35,539 nt of DNA from Clostridiales bacterium. GTDB lineage: Bacteria > Bacillota > Clostridia > Lachnospirales > Anaerotignaceae. The notes beneath the pieces are model-generated. The model made no database searches. It saw only the letters and a list, made by a program, of their open reading frames with translations, and was not told where the DNA came from. Made by a program: the position numbers and the translations under genes. Location of the stretch: NCBI GenBank assembly GCA_018364635.1, contig JAGZLR010000021.1:1-35539 (forward strand), in the 5' to 3' direction. Positions 8,131 to 14,565 of this stretch are shown in pieces (positions within the stretch are counted from its first letter, which is position 1; each line of letters begins with the position of its first letter).

Positions 8131-9336
8131 TTGAAAATGAAAATAAAAAAGTCTGATTTGATTTTATCTTTAAGATTAGAACTATTTATGTTACCGGCAG
8201 GTTTAATGGATAATTCTATATTTTCATATATATGGTATGGTTTGCTTTCTATATCAATAGGAATTTTTCTGTTAAAGATTGCTCGCCGAAGAGCACAAAA
8301 TAAGTTTCCAATAATTATATGGTTAATGGTATTGTATTTAGGTCTACAAGCTTGTGCCACAGCAGTGAATGGAGGCAATTGGATATATAATCTTATGACA
8401 TTGATGACTGTTCTTTTTTTGCTTTGGTTTGTTGAGGAGAATCTTAAAGTTGATTTTATAAAAACTATGACTTGCTTAAAAAACGTGCTGTTGTTTAATA
8501 TTTTATTGGAAATATTTGTGTATTTATTTATGTCTTTTTCAGTACTCGATAGTTTGCAAGCCTCTTTTGTGTATTATGGGATATGGGGATGCCTGACCAT
8601 GGCTTTAAGAAAAAGTAGAAGTCAGTGGAATTATTCCCTCATATTTGTATCATTATTATATATTTTAGCTACGATTGTACGTCCTGATATAGGTTCTAAT
8701 GGAGAGAAAAACTATGAAGGAACATTTTATGTCATGGTATTTGTACTCTTGTGTTTTGATTTTGCAATTAATATAAAGGCGTATGCGATAAAGTGGTTTA
8801 ATGGAATAGTGGCATTTGTCAGTATTATTGTTTTAAATTTAATTTTTGTTTTTTTGCAAATTCAAGCTCAAATACCAGGAATAAGATTTCTTTTTGAAGA
8901 TATTTTGCATAAAGATATTACAATTACAGGAAGATCAGGGATTTGGAGTTTTGCATTGGGATTATGGTATCAAAGTCCCAAATGGGGGTATGGAACAGGA
9001 TTAGCTGGAATGCAAGAAGCTGGTGGGTGGCATGACTTTATTAGAACATATGGTCCGCATAATCAGTTTTTATATGTGTTGCTGGCTGGGGGGATTATTA
9101 CATTCTCGGCATATATGTTGCTTATTTTCTATGTGTCTATCAAGTTATATAAGAACAGAAAAGATAAGATGTATATTATTTTTTCTATTGGATTTTTTGT
9201 GACATACTTGGAACTTTTGATGACATATCGAACAATAGCTATTTGTATGCCATTATTTGCTTTTTTTGCTATTGTAACGTCATCGTATACTCAAAAGCAT
9301 ACATTGATGATGAAAAATTTGAGCAAGTCACAATAA
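8131..9336 (+). CDS. O-antigen polymerase-like protein (Wzy)
   Basis: A 401-residue, highly hydrophobic protein with about 10 predicted membrane segments. Near the C-terminal third it has GRSGIWSFALGLWYQSPKWG, then GYGTGLAGMQ and GPHNQFLYVLLAGGIITF, the pattern of the O-antigen polymerase/ligase family. Together with the Wzx-like protein at 10294 and the Wzz-like protein at 30253 it completes a Wzx/Wzy-dependent pathway. The start is TTG 8131 (AGAGAG upstream) or ATG 8137. A G6 run lies at 9088-9093. Wzy proteins are too variable to infer the linkage. Confidence 0.8.
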   Translation: MKMKIKKSDLILSLRLELFMLPAGLMDNSIFSYIWYGLLSISIGIFLLKIARRRAQNKFPIIIWLMVLYLGLQACATAVNGGNWIYNLMTLMTVLFLLWFVEENLKVDFIKTMTCLKNVLLFNILLEIFVYLFMSFSVLDSLQASFVYYGIWGCLTMALRKSRSQWNYSLIFVSLLYILATIVRPDIGSNGEKNYEGTFYVMVFVLLCFDFAINIKAYAIKWFNGIVAFVSIIVLNLIFVFLQIQAQIPGIRFLFEDILHKDITITGRSGIWSFALGLWYQSPKWGYGTGLAGMQEAGGWHDFIRTYGPHNQFLYVLLAGGIITFSAYMLLIFYVSIKLYKNRKDKMYIIFSIGFFVTYLELLMTYRTIAICMPLFAFFAIVTSSYTQKHTLMMKNLSKSQ

Positions 9337-9370
9337 TGGGAAGGGAATATGAATAAACAGGGAGGAAAAA

Positions 9371-10255
9371 ATGATTGAAAACAAAGAAACTCGTTGTGGA
9401 TATGAAATTAGTCCCAAGTTAAAAAGAATATGGAATGTAGAGTTAAATATGCTGATTAAGTTGTTGTCTGTATGTGAAAAGCATAATTTAAAAGTTATTG
9501 TTTTTGCAGGAACATTATTAGGAGCAATTAGGCACAAAGGCTTTATACCATGGGATGATGATTTGGATGTTGCACTGCCGAGAAAAGATTTTAATAAATT
9601 AGTTGAAATTGCTCCATATGAATTTGAAGATCCACTTTTTTTTCAGACAGCATTAAATGATCGAAAGTTTTTCTTTGATTATGCGAGATTGAGAAATAGT
9701 AATACTACTGGAATGATTACCTGGAACAAATCAAAAGAATATAACAATGGAATATATATAGACATTTATCCTTTGGATGGGTATACGGAAAATGAATGTA
9801 AACTAAGAGTACAAGCTGTCAAAAAAGACTTTTTTAAGCAATTTTTAATAGCATATAATGCAGACGAATCATACAAATCTAGAAAACCTCAATGGCTTGT
9901 CAAGGCACTAGCTACTGTTGCTCATATAAAATCCTATGAATGGTGGTATACAAAATATATAAATAATCTTACGAGATATGAGGATAAGACGGAGCGATTA
10001 TCTCAAATTAACGATAGTTTATATGTTATAAGAAAATTTTGGTGTACAAAACAAGATTTTGAGAATATTATTTATGTTCCATTTGAGGATATTACCGTTC
10101 CAGTTCCAGCCAATTATAATGTGATTTTAACACATATGTATGGAAATTATATGGAATTTCCACCAATTGACCAAAGGGGAAAATGGCATGAAAATATGAT
10201 TATCTTTGACCCAGATGTACCATATAAGGAATTTATACAAAAATTAAATAAGTAA
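9371..10255 (+). CDS. licD: LicD-family phosphotransferase
   Basis: A 294-residue LicD/fukutin-type nucleotidyltransferase-fold protein. Near the N-terminus it has the hallmark FAGTLLGAIRHKGFIPWDDD followed by LDVALPRKDF; the DDDLD acidic cluster binds metal. The IYIDIYPLDGY block and the C-terminal YGNYMEFPP block are also typical. In Haemophilus and pneumococcus LicD moves phosphocholine from CDP-choline to a sugar. A choline uptake/activation cassette lies about 9.5 kb downstream (19714-23690), so phosphocholine is the favoured donor group; other CDP-linked groups are possible. A strong GGGAGG site precedes the ATG. Confidence 0.85.
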   Translation: MIENKETRCGYEISPKLKRIWNVELNMLIKLLSVCEKHNLKVIVFAGTLLGAIRHKGFIPWDDDLDVALPRKDFNKLVEIAPYEFEDPLFFQTALNDRKFFFDYARLRNSNTTGMITWNKSKEYNNGIYIDIYPLDGYTENECKLRVQAVKKDFFKQFLIAYNADESYKSRKPQWLVKALATVAHIKSYEWWYTKYINNLTRYEDKTERLSQINDSLYVIRKFWCTKQDFENIIYVPFEDITVPVPANYNVILTHMYGNYMEFPPIDQRGKWHENMIIFDPDVPYKEFIQKLNK

Positions 10256-10293
10256 AATAAATTACTGCGAAAAAATATGTGAGGACTGAATTT

Positions 10294-11739
10294 TTGAAAA
10301 AATTAATAAATAAGTATAAGAAAGTACCATTGCCTGCGAAAGCTTCTCTATGGTTTGTGGTATGTAGTTTTTTACAAAAGGGAATATCATTTATAACTAC
10401 ACCTATTTTTACAAGAATAATGACATCGGATAATTATGGAGTCGTTACTATGTACAGCGCTTGGCTTGAAATTATTGCTATATTTGCCACATTTCAGCTT
10501 GCGACAGGTGTATTTAGTAAAGCAATGATTAAGTACGAGAAAGACAGAGATGGATATACTTCATCATCATTGATATTAGCATCTATTATTACAGTATGTT
10601 GCTTTTTGATTTATATTTTAAAAAGAGATGTTTGGAATAATTTTATAGGTTTAGATACGGCATATGTTGTCTCCATTTTTGTGGATATTTTCTTTTCTAC
10701 AGCACTTTCATTATGGACAATTAGGAATCGTTTTGAGTTTAAATACAAGTCAGTAGTGGTACTGTCAATATCGTTAAATATATTTGGACCATTGATGAGC
10801 ATACTATTTTTAAGTATGGCATCAGAAGCTCAGCAACCACTTGCTAAAATATGGGGATTGATAGTTGTTAAAATTATTTTGAATATGTATTTATATGTAA
10901 AAATATTACTAAAGGGTAAAAAAATGGTTGATTTGTCATATTGGAAATATGCATTAAGGTACAATTTACCATTAATACCGCACTATCTTTCACAGCAAGT
11001 TCTTTCACAATCAGATCGAATAATGATTAGTGAATTAGTTGGAATAGCAGCTGCTGGAATATATGGAGTGGCATATCAGCTTTCTAGAGTTGTTTTTACA
11101 TTTGTTTTAGTAGTACATCAATCCTTTACGCCATGGGCATTTGAAAATTTAAAAAAACAGAATTACAAGCCAATTAAGAAATATTCTTTATTAATAGAAA
11201 TCGGTATTGGAGCTGCGTGCTTATTTGCATCTTTATTTGCGCCTGAGTTTATTTTTATACTTGGGGGAGAAAAGTATTTAAGTGCAATTTGGATTGTTCC
11301 TCCTGTGTCGATGAGTATATTGTTTCAATCCATATACACTTTTTTCGCAGATATTGAATTTTACTATGAACAGACTAAAATGGTAATGGTAGCATCTATA
11401 AGTGTCAGTATTGTAAATGTTATTTTAAATGCAGTATTTATACCAATGTATGGATTTGTAGCAGCTGGTTATACAACTTTAGTATGTTATATTTTATATA
11501 GTTTAGTACATTTTATTTTTATGAAAAAAATTTGCAAAGACGAGGATATTGATAATCCTTTTAATAGTAAAGCTATGTGGATGGTTGGAGCTGTTTATGT
11601 TGTATTAGCTATCGGAGTAAGTTTTTTGTATAATCATACATTAATGAGATATTTATCAATTATACTTATGACGGTAGTGGGAGGAATGCTTGCTTTAAAA
11701 AATCTACATGCAATTAAAAAACTTTTAAAAAAACAATAA
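10294..11739 (+). CDS. Polysaccharide flippase (Wzx / MATE-like)
   Basis: A 481-residue polytopic membrane protein of the polysaccharide transport (Wzx/RfbX) type, with about 12-14 hydrophobic segments. The N-terminal SLWFVVCSFLQKGISFITTP then PIFTRIMTSDNYGVVTMYSA is characteristic, as is the central LIPHYLSQQVLSQSDRIMIS. It would flip lipid-linked repeat units across the membrane. I chose the TTG at 10294 because TGAGGA lies 8-9 bp upstream; a GTG at 10279 would add five residues but lacks a ribosome site. It follows licD by about 40 bp in the same operon. Confidence 0.85.
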   Translation: MKKLINKYKKVPLPAKASLWFVVCSFLQKGISFITTPIFTRIMTSDNYGVVTMYSAWLEIIAIFATFQLATGVFSKAMIKYEKDRDGYTSSSLILASIITVCCFLIYILKRDVWNNFIGLDTAYVVSIFVDIFFSTALSLWTIRNRFEFKYKSVVVLSISLNIFGPLMSILFLSMASEAQQPLAKIWGLIVVKIILNMYLYVKILLKGKKMVDLSYWKYALRYNLPLIPHYLSQQVLSQSDRIMISELVGIAAAGIYGVAYQLSRVVFTFVLVVHQSFTPWAFENLKKQNYKPIKKYSLLIEIGIGAACLFASLFAPEFIFILGGEKYLSAIWIVPPVSMSILFQSIYTFFADIEFYYEQTKMVMVASISVSIVNVILNAVFIPMYGFVAAGYTTLVCYILYSLVHFIFMKKICKDEDIDNPFNSKAMWMVGAVYVVLAIGVSFLYNHTLMRYLSIILMTVVGGMLALKNLHAIKKLLKKQ

Positions 11740-11798
11740 TATATAGTACAAAACAGCTTAATTAAAAATTGTTAGTTGTTACTGTGCATGGGCGAGCG

Positions 11799-12038
11799 AT
11801 GGAGTATGAACTTTTCTATGAAAGACCATATTACAAATGTGTATAGAATGAAATGAAATGGGAATATTCCTATACTCAAAAAAATAATGTTAATGAAAAA
11901 TCGAAGAATAAATTGATCTATAAAATATTAGATGTTCAATCAGTAGCAGAATTTCTGGAGCTAGATAATGTTCCTATACAGAAAGTTGTTAGTTCAAATT
12001 ACTGCTTGCCTAAAGTGGTGAATCATGAAATTAAGTAA
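11799..12038 (+). pseudogene. Small unrecognised ORF, possibly decayed
   Basis: The 300-bp gap between the flippase and the aminotransferase contains an open frame from ATG 11853 to 12038 (61 residues, ending PKVVNHEIK). The same frame extends upstream to ATG 11799 (MEYELFYERPYYKCV) but is broken by a TAG at 11844-11846. The protein has no signal peptide, membrane segment or motif I recognise. The stop in an otherwise plausible 79-codon frame suggests a remnant, but it could also be a short functional peptide starting at 11853. No clear terminator or promoter was seen in the rest of the gap. Confidence 0.3.
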
Positions 12039-12057
12039 ATAGATGGAGAGATTAGAA

Positions 12058-13131
12058 ATGTTAAATTTTACAGTAGGACCAGTACAGAGTTCCGAGGTAG
12101 TATGTGCAGTAGGAGCCGAGCAGATACCTTATTTTAGAACTGTGGAATTCTCTGAAATGATGTTTGAAAATGAGAATTTGATAAGGAAATTCGCAAAAGC
12201 ACAAGATGATTCTAGAGTAGTATTTATTACAGGCTCTGGTACAGCTTCTATGGAAGCGACTATTATGAATACGCTTACGAGTGATGATAGAGTAATTGTT
12301 GTAAATGGAGGTAGTTTTGGAGAACGTTTTGTGCAGCTATGTCAGATACATGGGATTCGTTATTCTGAAATCAAGTTGGAAATTGGGAAGAGTCTAACAG
12401 CTGAAATGTTGAAAAATTATGATGGAAAAGGATATACTGCATTTATAGTAAATGCGCATGAAACATCGACTGGAGTACACTATGATATGGAATTGATTAG
12501 TGAATTTTGTAAAAATAACAATTTATTTTTAATTGTTGATGCTATTAGTTCCTTTTTGGCAGATGAGCTCAATGTAAAAGAGTTGGGAGTAGATGTAATG
12601 ATTACTGGATCTCAAAAAGCACTTTCTTGTCCGCCCGGGATTTCTATTATTGTTCTTTCATCTCAAGCAATCGAAAGAGTAAATAAGAATAACCCCAAGA
12701 GCATGTATTTTGACTTAAGGAATGCATTGAAGGATGGCGAGAGAGGACAAACACCGTTTACGCCAGCAGTAGGAATTTTGCGTCAAATTAATACTCAATT
12801 AAGGAAAATAGATGAAGCGGGGGGGAGTGAGAGTGAGATAGAGAGAGTTTCTGAGTTAGCCAATGATTTTAGAAGAAAAATAAAAGGTCTTCCTTTTAAA
12901 TTTTTATCAGATTCAATGTCAAATGCAGTGACTGCTTTAATGCCGACAACTGCTTTAGCAAATAACATTTTTCTTACTCTCAAAGATGATTATCATATTT
13001 GGGTTTGTCCCAATGGGGGAGAAATGAAAGATAAGATTTTTCGCGTTGGTCATATTGGTGCACTTACAAAAGAAGACAATACAACTCTTGTTAATGCTTT
13101 TAAGGATATGCAAAAAAGAGGTATTATTTAA
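12058..13131 (+). CDS. Class V PLP-dependent aminotransferase (PhnW / AGAT-like)
   Basis: A 357-residue fold-type I aminotransferase of class V. The start has the class-V opening NFTVGPV. The cofactor site shows FITGSGTASMEA (phosphate-binding loop), VNAHETSTGV, VDAISSF (Asp holding the pyridine N) and TGSQKALSCPPG with the Schiff-base lysine at residue 187. Relatives include 2-aminoethylphosphonate and alanine-glyoxylate transaminases. No PEP mutase is present, so a phosphonate route is not supported here. ATG 12058 is preferred over 12043 because GGAGAG precedes it by 7 bp. It is next to the cytidylyltransferase fusion and probably makes an amino group on the small alcohol phosphate that is then activated (inference). 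A G7 run lies at 12819-12825. Confidence 0.8.
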   Translation: MLNFTVGPVQSSEVVCAVGAEQIPYFRTVEFSEMMFENENLIRKFAKAQDDSRVVFITGSGTASMEATIMNTLTSDDRVIVVNGGSFGERFVQLCQIHGIRYSEIKLEIGKSLTAEMLKNYDGKGYTAFIVNAHETSTGVHYDMELISEFCKNNNLFLIVDAISSFLADELNVKELGVDVMITGSQKALSCPPGISIIVLSSQAIERVNKNNPKSMYFDLRNALKDGERGQTPFTPAVGILRQINTQLRKIDEAGGSESEIERVSELANDFRRKIKGLPFKFLSDSMSNAVTALMPTTALANNIFLTLKDDYHIWVCPNGGEMKDKIFRVGHIGALTKEDNTTLVNAFKDMQKRGII

Positions 13132-13156
13132 AAAGTTGCTTAAAGGGGTAATTTAG

Positions 13157-14488
13157 ATGATAAAGGTAATTACATATGGCACCTATGATTTACTTCATCG
13201 CGGACATATTAGACTTTTAGAGAGAGCAAAGGCGTTAGGGGATTATTTAATCGTAGGTGTTACAGCAGATGATTTTGATAAAAATCGTGGAAAAATAAAT
13301 GTTCAACAATCTTTGATGGAAAGAGTGGAAGCAGTTAGGGAAACTGGAATTGCAGATGAAATTATTATTGAGGAATACGAAGGACAGAAAATAGATGACA
13401 TACGGAAATATGGTGTAGATATTTTTACAGTTGGATCTGATTGGATTGGAAAATTTGATTATTTAAATGAATATTGTGAGGTTATCTATCTTGAAAGAAC
13501 TCAGGGAGTATCGAGTTCAGAAATTAGAGAAGAGAAGCAAGCAATAAATCTTGGACTTATAGGAGATTCGTTATTTCTTAATAAAGTAAGAGCAGAGGCA
13601 GAGGTTGTTAATGGTATTCATGTCAAGGGATTATGTACTAAAAGGTCTGATGTAATTGATGATCATTTTCGAATGATGGATATATTGACGGAAGATTATA
13701 ATCAATTGCTAGAATGTATAGATGCGGTTTATATAAGATCTGTTCCTGAAAGACATTATGAGCATATCAAAATGGCTTTGAAGAAAGGAAAACATGTTTT
13801 ATGTGAATCTCCTATGACTTTAGAAAAAAACCAAAGTGAAAAGTTATTTGCTTTGGCAGCATCAAATAAGGTAATTTTAATGGAAGCAATAAAAACAGCT
13901 TATTCTACGGCATTTTCAAGATTGCTACTTTTAATTAAAGGTGGAAAAATAGGAGATGTTATTTCTGTTGATGCTACTTGCACTAGTTTTAAAACCTATG
14001 AGGGGAAAGAACGTACTGATTGGAATGGTATTTATGAGTGGGGCCCAACAGCATTATTGCCAATATTTCAAATTCTTGGAACTGATTTTAGAGATTATAG
14101 AATTGTCTCTAAATTTAGCGATATAGATTATAAAAATGACATATTTACTAAGATGGATTTTGTTTACAATCATGCAGTGGCGTCAATTAAGATTGGTGAT
14201 GGAGTGAAATCAGAGGGAGAATTGATTATTTCTGGAACAAAAGGTTATATTTATGTACCGGCGCCATGGTGGAAGACAGATTATTTTGAAATTCGTTTTG
14301 AAAATCAGGCTGAAAATAAACGATATTTTTATCAACTTAACGGAGAAGGAATTAGATATGAGCTAGTGGCATTTGTAAAAGCAATTGAGCGAGGAAAAAT
14401 ACTTGCTAATATTGATGATTCTGTTACATATAGAATTTCTGATATAATGAATGATTTTATAAATAGGAAAAATATGGTTATAATTTGA
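13157..14488 (+). CDS. Glycerol-3-P-type cytidylyltransferase fused to Gfo/Idh/MocA-type domain
   Basis: A 443-residue two-domain protein. Residues 1-130 are a TagD-like cytidylyltransferase: TYGTYDLLHRGHIRLLERA holds the HxGH CTP-binding motif, VGVTADDFDKNRGK is the next loop, and RTQGVSSSEIRE is the second signature. Residues 131-443 resemble a Gfo/Idh/MocA oxidoreductase (HVLCESPMTLEKN; LLIKGGKIGDVISVDATCTS; GTKGYIYVPAPWW). Two canonical features are altered. The Rossmann GxGxxG is replaced by GDSLFL (from residue 136), and the catalytic E-K-P is E217-S218-P219. The second half may therefore be non-redox or unusual. It probably makes a CDP-activated alcohol for the TagF-like or LicD transferase. 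The start ATG follows AAAGGGG. Confidence 0.8.
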   Translation: MIKVITYGTYDLLHRGHIRLLERAKALGDYLIVGVTADDFDKNRGKINVQQSLMERVEAVRETGIADEIIIEEYEGQKIDDIRKYGVDIFTVGSDWIGKFDYLNEYCEVIYLERTQGVSSSEIREEKQAINLGLIGDSLFLNKVRAEAEVVNGIHVKGLCTKRSDVIDDHFRMMDILTEDYNQLLECIDAVYIRSVPERHYEHIKMALKKGKHVLCESPMTLEKNQSEKLFALAASNKVILMEAIKTAYSTAFSRLLLLIKGGKIGDVISVDATCTSFKTYEGKERTDWNGIYEWGPTALLPIFQILGTDFRDYRIVSKFSDIDYKNDIFTKMDFVYNHAVASIKIGDGVKSEGELIISGTKGYIYVPAPWWKTDYFEIRFENQAENKRYFYQLNGEGIRYELVAFVKAIERGKILANIDDSVTYRISDIMNDFINRKNMVII

Positions 14489-14514
14489 GTAAATGTGTTA
14501 GAAAATCAAAGTAA

Positions 14515-14554
14515 CAATAATGTTGCGCTAAATTAATTAGGCGCAACATTATTG
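14515..14554. terminator. Terminator between the convergent operon end and fkp
   Basis: CAATAATGTTGCGC (14515-14528) and GCGCAACATTATTG (14541-14554) form a perfect 14-bp stem with a 12-nt AT-rich loop. It lies between two converging genes. The plus-strand side is followed by A residues, so there is no classic U-tract. On the minus strand it is followed by a mixed T-rich stretch. It probably acts on both strands. Confidence 0.7.
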
Positions 14555-14565
14555 AAAAAATAAAA

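Noticed and set aside
12043..14488. Phosphonate (2-aminoethylphosphonate) biosynthesis
   Set aside because: The aminotransferase resembles PhnW, but no PEP mutase or phosphonopyruvate decarboxylase is present, and the cytidylyltransferase is of the TagD type rather than the phosphonate type.
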